From: Filomicrobium sp.
Lineage (GTDB): Bacteria; Pseudomonadota; Alphaproteobacteria; Rhizobiales; Hyphomicrobiaceae
NCBI GenBank assembly: GCA_017792465.1
Contig: CP051234.1
Location: forward strand, 124,001 to 188,000
Length of the DNA: 64,000 nucleotides
Direction of reading: 5' to 3'
Shown here: positions 36,753 to 44,129 of the stretch, piece by piece
Position numbering within the stretch: position 1 is the stretch's first letter
Layout of the letters: each line of letters starts with the position of its first letter
The notes under the pieces: model-generated
Databases searched by the model: none
Seen by the model: only the letters and a program-made list of their open reading frames with translations
What the model was told of the DNA's origin: nothing
Made by a program: the position numbers and the translations under genes

Positions 36753-36799
36753 CGTCGTAGACATGAACATATCGAAGGCAGGGGGCCGTCGTAGACATG
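36753..36799. repeat. Direct repeats upstream of the HTH gene
   Basis: The 13-mer CGTCGTAGACATG occurs at 36753 and 36787 (period 34) with partly matching flanks. A second pair, CCGGAAATTA, is tandem at 36833 and 36843 (period 10, one helical turn). Either could be regulator sites or a small duplication. Confidence 0.6.
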
Positions 36800-37337
36800 G
36801 GCACATCGAGGACGTGGGGTTACCGGCTGTTGCCGGAAATTACCGGAAATTAGCCCTCAGGTGCAATCGGCAATGAGCGGAGTTTTTGCGGTGCTGAAAG
36901 CTTCTTAGGTCTGCGGGGTGTTGGCGATGTCATTCCAGCTCGGATGCCCGATCTTTCGCTGCAGGAGATTTGCGGACGAGGAAGGACGGAAGAGGCGGTG
37001 TGGTGTGGGTCATTCAGTCGGACGAAGACGGTCTGTTTTGGCGCGCCGCCTCGTTCAGTTGAGATCCCGCTTTCATCACCAAAGCCTTTTCAAGTCGACC
37101 CCGTATGGACGTGCTGTGGATGCCTTGCACCTGACATCCAGGCTCGTCCAACGATTGCAATCGGGACTTGCTGGTCCGTCGGACAGGCCGGCAGGATGAG
37201 GGTGTCAGCTGGTTTTGAGACCGCCAGCTGGCACCCGATTCATTTGAGTTTAGAGGTGCCGACTGATCTTGGTGGTGCCGAAGATGCTGGAATTGCTTGG
37301 CCGGCTCGCGTTTGGTTTTGCTTACGGGCTCGGGCGC

Positions 37338-37378
37338 AAAAAAGGCTTCCAAGTTCCCCACTTGGAAGCCTTTTCTTC
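37338..37378. terminator. Strong bidirectional terminator
   Basis: Perfect 15-bp stem AAAAGGCTTCCAAGT / ACTTGGAAGCCTTTT around a TCCCC loop, with A residues before and T residues after, so it works on both strands. It lies downstream of rlpA (minus) and of a gene-less stretch (plus). Confidence 0.9.
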
Positions 37379-37457
37379 TAGCTCGTGATCAAGCTCAAAA
37401 GCGCATTTGATCTTTTGCGCCGACGATCATCGGCCGCTTCGGCTTGAGCTGATGCGA

Positions 37458-38081
37458 TCAGCTGCGGCCGAGAACGGTGACGGTGACCGGAACGACGCCG
37501 GCGTTCTGCATGCCGATTTTGTAGGCGGCTGCCTTCGACAAGTCGATGATGCGACCTTTAATGTAAGGACCACGGTCGTTGATGCGAACGACAACCGATC
37601 GGCCGTTGTGTTTGTTGGTGACGCGGACGCGGGTGCCGAATGGCAACGATTTGTGCGCGGCAGTCATCGCGTTCGGGTTGAACCAACCGCCCGAAGCGAC
37701 ACGCTGAGGCTGCCAGTAGTAGGACGCTTTACCGTAGAGCGTGCCGCCACCGGAGTAGCGCTTCTTGCCATACGACTTCTTGGCGTACTTGCGCGTTTTT
37801 TTGCCGTAGCTCTTCTTGGTGTAGCGCTTCTTGTATTTCTTCTTCGAAGAGCCGTAGTACTTCTGCTTTGCGTAACGGTTCTTCTTGTAGGCCTTTTTGC
37901 CCGAAGAGCGCGCTGCGCGGTAAGCGCGCTTCTTGTATTTGCGAGCCGATTTGGCCGAGTGATAGACGTTGCCGTTGCAGGCGTAGCTTGGGCCGTTGCA
38001 CTTCCATTTAGCGGAAGCGGGTGCAGCCGAAATTACCCCGAACGTCAGTAGTGCGATGAGTGCAACAAAGATCTTGCGCAT
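37458..38081 (-). CDS. rlpA: Septal ring lytic transglycosylase RlpA with Lys/Tyr-rich linker
   Basis: 207 residues. Signal peptide (1-23), a short Cys-containing segment ([10 protein letters not shown]), a very basic Lys/Tyr-rich linker about 40-110, and a C-terminal DPBB domain with [22 protein letters not shown] and [18 protein letters not shown], keeping the conserved His and Asp. It should cleave glycan strands lacking stem peptides. No SPOR domain; the cationic linker may bind the negatively charged wall instead. AGGGAG precedes ATG 38081; the upstream extension of the frame is rejected. Confidence 0.9.
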   Translation of the reverse strand: MRKIFVALIALLTFGVISAAPASAKWKCNGPSYACNGNVYHSAKSARKYKKRAYRAARSSGKKAYKKNRYAKQKYYGSSKKKYKKRYTKKSYGKKTRKYAKKSYGKKRYSGGGTLYGKASYYWQPQRVASGGWFNPNAMTAAHKSLPFGTRVRVTNKHNGRSVVVRINDRGPYIKGRIIDLSKAAAYKIGMQNAGVVPVTVTVLGRS

Positions 38082-38372
38082 GTAAAACTCCCTGCGTTGG
38101 CGACAGTGTTGCGGCGCAGCAATTCTCTCGTCCGGAAGAGCGGTGCTCTGCCGACTGAAGGATTTTGCGAACTCAGTGTTAATCCCACTCGTTTTGTGAG
38201 TTTGTGAGTTATAGTGCCACCGCAACGTAACGCCAGAAACCTATCTGTCGTCATGCTAATCGGGAGTGCCGGCCGCATCGCGCAGGGCCTTCCCGTCTGG
38301 CGGCGGGGAAGCAACAACGACTGGGCGCTATCGTCAAGGTTTCTATTTGTGATTTTTGTTTCAGTTAGGTCT

Positions 38373-38410
38373 GCTGTGCATTGAAATTAAATGGAATTTC
38401 GAAATGCAGC
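38373..38410. promoter_or_regulatory. Long imperfect palindrome upstream of chrA
   Basis: Arms GCTG-GCATT-GAAATT and AATTTC-GAAATGC-AGC around AAATGG, with a two-base bulge. Possible operator or RNA hairpin. Confidence 0.4.
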
Positions 38411-38456
38411 GTGAGCTGACCGTGACCGCAAGTCGCACATCCACAACTTTTTCTGG

Positions 38457-38498
38457 TAACCAAACGATAAGATGGCGCTGCGGCGCAGCATTTGGTTA
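38457..38498. promoter_or_regulatory. Nested inverted repeat upstream of chrA
   Basis: Outer arms TAACCAAA / TTTGGTTA (perfect 8 bp) enclose an inner hairpin GCTGC-GGC-GCAGC. About 110 bases before chrA. Could be an operator or structured leader. Confidence 0.4.
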
Positions 38499-38609
38499 GC
38501 TGTGTTCAATCCACGCACCAGTGGTTGGGGTGTTTGATATCGTCTGATCGGGCCTGCGCGATGGCAGCGCGTTGCTCGTCAATCTCATGGGCATGGCGGG
38601 AGGTGTCGG

Positions 38610-39944
38610 ATGGGGGGGAATCGGGATGAAGACGACGTTGCGGCGGTCAGTTTCAACGATGCTTTAGGGGCCTGGCTCAAGATTGGGTTCTTGTCGTTTG
38701 GCGGGCCGGCCGCACAAATCGCGGTCATGCACAAGGTGCTCGTCGAAGAGCGCGGTTGGCTCAAGGAAAACCAATTTCTCAATGCTTTGAACTTCTGCAT
38801 GCTGTTGCCCGGCCCCGAAGCCATGCAGCTGGCGACGTATGCCGGCTGGCGCATGCACGGCATTGCGGGTGGCTTGGCGGCGGGGCTGTCGTTCGTCTTG
38901 CCCGGCGCGCTTTTAATGCTGGGGCTTGCCTCGATCTATGGGTATTTTGGTCAGTTGCCTGCGATGGAGACGCTGTTTCTTGGCATCAAGGCTGCGGTTC
39001 TCGCGATCGTTTTGCAGGCGCTTTTCAAGGTTGCGCGAAAGGCTTTGAAGCAGCCGGTTCACTGGGTGATTGCAGCGGCTGCTTTTGCGGCTTTGTTCTT
39101 TTTCAACGTGCCGTTTCCGTTTGTCGTGATTGCCGCGGCCTGTGCCGGTGCAGTCTCCGGATCGTTCGGTGGTACGGGCGCATCGGCCTCGCCTGAAGGT
39201 GATGCGCCAGCAGCCCCTCTCGCCGATGGGACAATGTTCAGCCGAACAATACGGACCGCTGTTATCTGGTTGGCGATCTGGTTGCTGCCGTTGGGCCTGT
39301 TATGGCTTGTGCTGGGCGGCGATCATGTTCTGGTGCAGATCGGCTTCTTCTTTTCCAAACTGGCGGTGGTGACGTTCGGCGGGGCTTATGCCGTCCTTGC
39401 CTACATGGCTCAGGAAGTCGTGCAGGGCTATCACTGGCTCACCGCCCACGAGATGGTCGATGGCCTGGGCCTTGCGGAGACGACCCTTGGGCCGCTTATC
39501 CTGGTGACCGAATTCGTCGGGTTTCTCGCGGCGTTGCGCGACGGCGGCGGGATGTCGTTTGCGATGGGGCTTGCCGGCGCTGTGGTGACGCTGTGGGCGA
39601 CGTTTGCACCCTGCTTTTTGTGGATTTTCACCGGCGCTCCTTATGTCGAGCGGCTGCAACACGCAAAACGGTTGCGCTCGGCATTGGCAGGCGTTACGGC
39701 GGCTGTCGTCGGCGTGATCTTGAACTTGAGCATCTGGTTTGCCTTGAAGGTTCTGTTTCACGCGTTTTGGCTGGTTGAAGCGGGACCGGTGAGGTTCGAG
39801 TTGCCGCAATTGGCGTCGCTCGACTGGCAGGCTGCGGTGTTGTCGGTGTTGGCGGCGGTTGCCTTGTTCCAGATGAAAACTGGTGTCATGTTGACGCTCG
39901 CAACATGTGCGATTGCGGCTTATGCCTTGGCCTTCGTCGTTTAG
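38610..39944 (+). CDS. chrA: Chromate efflux transporter, CHR family
   Basis: 444 residues with about ten to twelve hydrophobic helices in two homologous CHR halves. Each half has the FGGPAAQIAVMH / FGGAYAVLAYMAQ motif (about 30 and 255) followed by LGLAETTLGPL or LLPGPEAMQLATY. The long bidomain form exports chromate (and perhaps sulfate) in exchange for protons. GGGAGG stands before ATG 38610. No ChrB regulator is adjacent. Confidence 0.93.
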   Translation: MGGNRDEDDVAAVSFNDALGAWLKIGFLSFGGPAAQIAVMHKVLVEERGWLKENQFLNALNFCMLLPGPEAMQLATYAGWRMHGIAGGLAAGLSFVLPGALLMLGLASIYGYFGQLPAMETLFLGIKAAVLAIVLQALFKVARKALKQPVHWVIAAAAFAALFFFNVPFPFVVIAAACAGAVSGSFGGTGASASPEGDAPAAPLADGTMFSRTIRTAVIWLAIWLLPLGLLWLVLGGDHVLVQIGFFFSKLAVVTFGGAYAVLAYMAQEVVQGYHWLTAHEMVDGLGLAETTLGPLILVTEFVGFLAALRDGGGMSFAMGLAGAVVTLWATFAPCFLWIFTGAPYVERLQHAKRLRSALAGVTAAVVGVILNLSIWFALKVLFHAFWLVEAGPVRFELPQLASLDWQAAVLSVLAAVALFQMKTGVMLTLATCAIAAYALAFVV

Positions 39945-39994
39945 GCTGGTTAGAGCGCCGCAGAAGACGCATGCAATTTTGGGAGGTCGGTGTG

Positions 39995-40312
39995 ATGCAG
40001 CCAACGGCTCGTTTGTTTGGAAAAGGCGTCCTCATCGCGTGCGTTGCAGCTATGTTTGGAAACGTGGCAGTGCCTGCGTCGGCGCGGCCGGTTTGCCGTG
40101 ATGGCTTCCAGATTGTCGATGGCCGCAAATTGGCGACGCCATACTGCTCGGATCTGTATCTTGCTCAGGTGGCTCGGGAGTTTGGGTCCAAGGTTTCGGC
40201 ACGCGAAATTCGCAACAACCCGTCGACCAAGCGGGAAGTCTGCGAATTTGTCGGTCAGGACATTCGCGTCAAGCCGATCTGCGACATGGTTCTGCCCCGG
40301 CGCGGCTTCTAG
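39995..40312 (+). CDS. Small exported Cys-containing protein, 105 aa
   Basis: Signal peptide (1-30, ...VAVPASARP) then a 75-residue basic domain with four Cys (PVCRDGF, TPYCSD, REVCEF, KPICDM), likely two disulfides. I do not recognise the family. GGGAGG lies 8 bases before ATG 39995; in-frame extensions upstream overlap chrA and are rejected. Confidence 0.75.
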   Translation: MQPTARLFGKGVLIACVAAMFGNVAVPASARPVCRDGFQIVDGRKLATPYCSDLYLAQVAREFGSKVSAREIRNNPSTKREVCEFVGQDIRVKPICDMVLPRRGF

Positions 40313-40422
40313 ACTGTCTGAGACCACGCGCTTGAACGCGCGGGTCGGACGCGTCGAGTGTCGCGAGATGGCGTCGCGCGCGCTTCGGCCCTGGCCGCCG
40401 TCTTCTTCCAGTCCGAGATGAA

Positions 40423-40455
40423 AGAAAAATGGCCAGCGGGAATTCTCCGCCAGCC
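40423..40455 (-). terminator. Probable terminator after bactofilin
   Basis: Read on the minus strand: GGCTGGCGG, loop AGAATTC, CCGCTGGCC, then ATTTTTCTTTC. Stem with a two-base internal mismatch. It stands about 30 bases beyond the bactofilin stop. Confidence 0.5.
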
Positions 40456-40486
40456 GCCGATTGCGTTCGGTTCTTTCGTCGCCCGA

Positions 40487-40981
40487 TCAGGCGCCTTGGC
40501 CGGCCAGCGAATTGACGTCGAGATTGGGTGTGATTTCGGTGCTGTCTTTGGCGCGGCGCACGCTGCCATCGAACTGAGCGCCTTCAGAAATCGCCAGTTT
40601 CTGGTGACAGATGTCACCTTCGACGCGGGCGGTCGGCATCAAGGTCACGGAGGCTGCTCTGAGAGCGCCGCTGACGTTGCCTTCGACTTTGATATCGTTG
40701 GCGATGACGGTGCCTTGAACCTGGCCCTGCGGACCAATGACGACTTCCTGGCCGCTGATGTCGCCCTGGATCATGCCGTTCACGCGCACGCGGCTCTGCG
40801 TCACGATGGTGATCTTGTCGCCCAGGATGGCCAAATCGTCGCCGATGACGGATTCTGTAACAGGTGCGGCTGGGGGCTGGGCGACAGCGACGGGTGGGGC
40901 CGCCGGTGGAACCGGGGTCAGATTGGCTGGATGCACTGGCTGACTTGGAATCTTCTGGTCTTGATTGGTACGCCCGAACAC
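40487..40981 (-). CDS. Bactofilin (polymer-forming cytoskeletal protein), copy 1
   Basis: 164 residues. Pro/Ala-rich N-terminal tail about 1-45, then a right-handed beta-helix domain about 50-140 with repeated hydrophobic, Gly-rich coils (VNGMIQGDISGQEVVIG, VQGTVIANDIKVEGNV). Self-assembles into filaments that guide wall growth or cell shape. GTG 40981 is chosen because GAGGGAG lies 6 bases upstream and gives the typical MFGR...Q opening; the frame to 41134 has no such site. Confidence 0.87.
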   Translation of the reverse strand: MFGRTNQDQKIPSQPVHPANLTPVPPAAPPVAVAQPPAAPVTESVIGDDLAILGDKITIVTQSRVRVNGMIQGDISGQEVVIGPQGQVQGTVIANDIKVEGNVSGALRAASVTLMPTARVEGDICHQKLAISEGAQFDGSVRRAKDSTEITPNLDVNSLAGQGA

Positions 40982-41194
40982 GTTTTTACTCCCTCGACAA
41001 TAAGCACCCGCTAAGGCTGACCATGCCTTTTTGGGCTGGGATTGTCGAGCGGACTGAGACGGGCTTGACGTAGTCGGGTCAGCAATCGTGCTTTTCGCGC
41101 GACGCCAGCCCCGCGAATTCTGACTTTGACCCAATTTGGCTTGAGGTGTGCTCAGTTGCGGGCGTTGTTTCCGGCGAGGGCTGACGCCCGTTCA

Positions 41195-41710
41195 TCACGA
41201 TTGGGACGTGGCGTGGAAAGACGATTGCAGCGGGGTGGCGTTGACGATCGTTTGGTAGACCACGCAATAGCGCTCGGTCAGTTTAGCCAAGGTCGCTTTT
41301 TGTTCCTCGCTAATGGGGCCGTTTAATTCGAAGCTGAGCCGGACCGACTTGAAGCCGACTGGGGCTTCGCGGTCGACGCCGAGCGTGCCTTTGAAATCGA
41401 GGTCGCCTTCGGCTTTAACGGTGCCGCCTTCGAGCGGCAGATCGAGTGCGGTCGCGACGGCTTTGGCGGTCACGCCAGCACAGGCGACGAGGGCTTCAAG
41501 TAGCATATCGCCCGAACAGGCTTGCAGACCATCGCCGCCGGTTGCGGGGTGGAGGCCTGCTTCGACAAGTGCCTTGTGGGTCTGCAGCGAGCAGCTCACA
41601 CCCTCGCCAAGCTGGCCTTCGGCTTTAAGCGTGATGACGGCCTTCTCTGGAGTTTCGCGGTACTGGTCTTTCAAGGGGGCCTGAAGAGACTTCAACTTTT
41701 CAGAATCCAT
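41195..41710 (-). CDS. OsmC family protein
   Basis: 171 residues with the OsmC/Ohr fold. A Cys in LQACSGDMLLEALVACAGV (two Cys, at about 65 and 77) and a C-terminal RYCVVYQTIV Cys. OsmC members reduce organic hydroperoxides through two Cys; this one has the YhfA/DUF-type pattern, so function is less certain. Starts with MDSEKLKSL. Confidence 0.86.
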   Translation of the reverse strand: MDSEKLKSLQAPLKDQYRETPEKAVITLKAEGQLGEGVSCSLQTHKALVEAGLHPATGGDGLQACSGDMLLEALVACAGVTAKAVATALDLPLEGGTVKAEGDLDFKGTLGVDREAPVGFKSVRLSFELNGPISEEQKATLAKLTERYCVVYQTIVNATPLQSSFHATSQS

Positions 41711-41784
41711 GCCGTTCAGGGCCTCCCTTGAATCTTCTTTGTTTTATTGGCGGGCTTATCCCGCCTTTCGTCCGGCACTGTGCG

Positions 41785-42141
41785 TTAGCGCGGAATGTAG
41801 AGATCGACGAATGGCGCCCGGACGTGAACGCCGCCGCGGTGTCGGTTGACATATGCGAAGGGCGCGTCGACTTCGACGTCACCACGATAGCCGTCAACGT
41901 AGGTGTATGGGGCGTCGACGCAGCAGTCGCGGCGATAGCGGCGCGCGTAGCGCTTGCGCTTATAATGACGATGCCCGTAGCGCTTCCTGTAGCGCTCGGA
42001 GACTTTGACGACGAGTTCATCTTTTGCACTCGCGGTCGCACCGGTTGGGATCATTGGGCCGGCGAGGGCCGTTGCTGCGCTGCCGACAATGACAACTGCG
42101 CTCATGAGGCTCGCAGCAATGATGTTGGATTTCAGTGACAT
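41785..42141 (-). CDS. Exported basic protein with RAPFVD-type repeats, 118 aa
   Basis: Signal peptide (1-27), then a basic Arg/Lys/Tyr/His stretch (YRKRYGHRHYKRKRYARRYRR, about 51-70, here shortened), a Cys pair, and three related beta-like units, DAPYTYVDG, DAPFAYVNR and RAPFVDLYI, each following a Gly-Asp/Gly-Val element. The repeats suggest a small beta-structure. No known function. Confidence 0.72.
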   Translation of the reverse strand: MSLKSNIIAASLMSAVVIVGSAATALAGPMIPTGATASAKDELVVKVSERYRKRYGHRHYKRKRYARRYRRDCCVDAPYTYVDGYRGDVEVDAPFAYVNRHRGGVHVRAPFVDLYIPR

Positions 42142-42217
42142 AGCACCTCCAAACTTACTATTTTGTCGCGTCTCTCGCGACTTCAGCCGCGCAGTCTTAT
42201 CCAGCTCTAGAGATGCG

Positions 42218-42640
42218 TCAACCTTCGGTGGGGGCCCGCATCAGGGCGCCGCGAATGACGATCCAAGTGGTTGCGATGGCTAGGACAATAGCGCCGGGGA
42301 GGAGGAATGGTTCCAGGTGAGGCATCACATTGGCGCGAGCAGCGGCCAATAGAAGCGATTCATCGCCAAGGTTGAAAAAGGCGATCCAAAAGCCAGCCTG
42401 AACGATTGCCGCGATCACAATGCTCAAAAACAGCAAAATGGCAGGCCAAGTGCGGATTTTCAGCGTGCGGTAACGTTTGAAGACGAGCCAACCGAAGATC
42501 ACTGCAGCTAAAAGGGCGAGGCTTGCCCAGCCGTAGAAGCTGAACCAGCGTGCGCCGAGTGTGGCTCGCAAGATCAGGCCCAGTAAACCGAGGCCCGCGG
42601 CCGATAAGGCCAGCCGTCTGATGTATGTGGTTGCTGTCAT
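42218..42640 (-). CDS. Hypothetical membrane protein, 140 aa
   Basis: Four hydrophobic segments (about 8-24, 30-48, 61-84, 108-130) with a cationic cytoplasmic loop FKRYRTLKIRT. No recognised family. It lies 76 bases upstream of the exported basic protein on the same strand. Confidence 0.65.
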   Translation of the reverse strand: MTATTYIRRLALSAAGLGLLGLILRATLGARWFSFYGWASLALLAAVIFGWLVFKRYRTLKIRTWPAILLFLSIVIAAIVQAGFWIAFFNLGDESLLLAAARANVMPHLEPFLLPGAIVLAIATTWIVIRGALMRAPTEG

Positions 42641-42887
42641 ATGCTGAGGCGATTGATCGTTGTTTTTTGCGGGTTGGTCGGGTGCGAAGGCTCTTTGCGT
42701 TAGGTGGGGTTACGAGATCCGATTGGCTCTGCGGCTAATTGCGCTTGCAACCGTGCCGGGCCGGCAACAGGCGCAGATTGATTCGTACCCGAAACCGGCT
42801 TTCGCGGCGACCTGCGGGCTAATCAAGCTTGTCAGGACGGGCTCAACGCGCTTCGTTACCGCGCGACCGAGAGAACAGGGGCTTACC

Positions 42888-44102
42888 ATGTCGGCTGGTG
42901 CACGTGCGTTCGTGGCGATCAATTTTATCATCCTGGGTTTGTCGTTTATCGCGACGACCGGGGTGCTTTTCTATGAGTTCGGCGTGCAGGCGAATACCGA
43001 TTGGTCTGCGCTTGCGACCTACTATTCGCACCTGTTCTTGTTCTTCCCGACCTTTGGACTGCTGGCTCTTATCGCGTTCTTCGTCCCGGCCAGCATTCTG
43101 GTCGATATGTACTGGACTTACGTTCCTAATGGGAAGGTCCGGTTCCTTGCCGGATATTTCGTGGCGATTCTTTTGGCCTTGATCGGCGGCAGCATCCTGG
43201 GTGGCGGCGGCGGGCTGAAATCGATGTTCGAGATAAAGCCGGAAGTTATGCAAGCCGATCAGGGCGAGCCAGCAGGGTGCGCGCGCGCCGAGAACCAAAG
43301 CTGCATGAGGGTGCCGCCGCTTGACGCATTGGCGGCCGTGCGCCGTGAAGCCAAGAAGCGCGCCGGGATGTCGAAGTTCGTGCGCGATTGTGCGCCCGAT
43401 CCGCTGATCGGCGATCATCCGGAACGCGCCACGCGCCGGTATTGCTTCGCTTCACTCAGCCTGCTTGACGCGGAAAGCTGCTGCAAGGCGCAGCGGGCAT
43501 TCGGCACAGCTTTGTCGGATATGCATCTCAACGAAGACAATCGGGCGCTGACCGGAAAGGTGCATCAGATTCTGCTGCCGCTGAAGGTGTTCTTCCTGCT
43601 CGTCGTCTTCACAATCGCGATCCTGCTGGTTGTGCGTCACAAGCTGCTTGAAGAGCATTATGGACCGTACTTGAGCAAGCTGCAGCGCGGCGTGCTGATC
43701 GGTGCGGCGGCGATGGTTGTGTGGCCGTTGATGAACCTGGCGTTCCTGCAATCTTCGGGTCTGCTTTATGGTACGGGCTATGAGAGCGTCTACCGTGATG
43801 TCTCGCCGCTAATCCTGGCCGCCTACGTCCTGTGGGCGCTGCTGCTCATTTTCTTCTTTTTCAAATCCTACGACCGCGCCGACAAGGACATGGAGAACAT
43901 GGGGCGCATGGCCGGTGTCGTCGGTTCGATTATCGCAGCGGCCAACATCCAGACGATCATCGACTACGCCGTGCGCTTTGCCGGTTCAGGGGCGACGCTC
44001 TGGAGCCTCGGCGGTTTGTTTTTGATCGTTGCCATCGCGTTCATCGCGATCGTCTTGCAACCGCGCAAGTCGTCGACGGGAAGTCTTCACTTCGACAAGT
44101 GA
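42888..44102 (+). CDS. Hypothetical polytopic membrane protein with Cys-rich loop, 404 aa
   Basis: About seven helices: two or three near the N-terminus (8-33, 45-70, 83-105), then a hydrophilic domain about 110-225 with six Cys (GCARAENQSC, RDCAPD, RYCFAS, SCCKAQ), and four or more C-terminal helices. The hydrophilic domain is probably periplasmic with disulfides. The GGG-rich GGSILGGGGG precedes it. The frame runs back to 42660 but the extension lacks a ribosome-binding site and has atypical residues; ATG 42888 follows AACAGGGG. Function unknown. Confidence 0.72.
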   Translation: MSAGARAFVAINFIILGLSFIATTGVLFYEFGVQANTDWSALATYYSHLFLFFPTFGLLALIAFFVPASILVDMYWTYVPNGKVRFLAGYFVAILLALIGGSILGGGGGLKSMFEIKPEVMQADQGEPAGCARAENQSCMRVPPLDALAAVRREAKKRAGMSKFVRDCAPDPLIGDHPERATRRYCFASLSLLDAESCCKAQRAFGTALSDMHLNEDNRALTGKVHQILLPLKVFFLLVVFTIAILLVVRHKLLEEHYGPYLSKLQRGVLIGAAAMVVWPLMNLAFLQSSGLLYGTGYESVYRDVSPLILAAYVLWALLLIFFFFKSYDRADKDMENMGRMAGVVGSIIAAANIQTIIDYAVRFAGSGATLWSLGGLFLIVAIAFIAIVLQPRKSSTGSLHFDK

Positions 44103-44129
44103 TCCGACAGACTGTTTCGGATGCGCGGC

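Larger units (their letters stand above)
36708..37457. other. Long intergenic region with repeats and a terminator, no clear gene
   Basis: About 750 bases. It starts with duplicated motifs next to the HTH gene and ends with a strong two-way terminator at 37338-37378. The 450 bases before that terminator have no open frame with a ribosome-binding site; frames that run through (36944-37381 plus) include the terminator itself. A non-coding RNA ending at the terminator is possible. Confidence 0.5.
38082..38609. other. Divergent intergenic region, rlpA / chrA
   Basis: 528 bases without a supported gene. Contains two imperfect palindromes at 38373-38410 and 38457-38498, given separately, and presumably the rlpA and chrA promoters. 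Confidence 0.45.

Noticed and set aside
36944-37381. 145-codon plus-strand frame
   Set aside because: Reads through a perfect terminator hairpin and lacks a ribosome-binding site.
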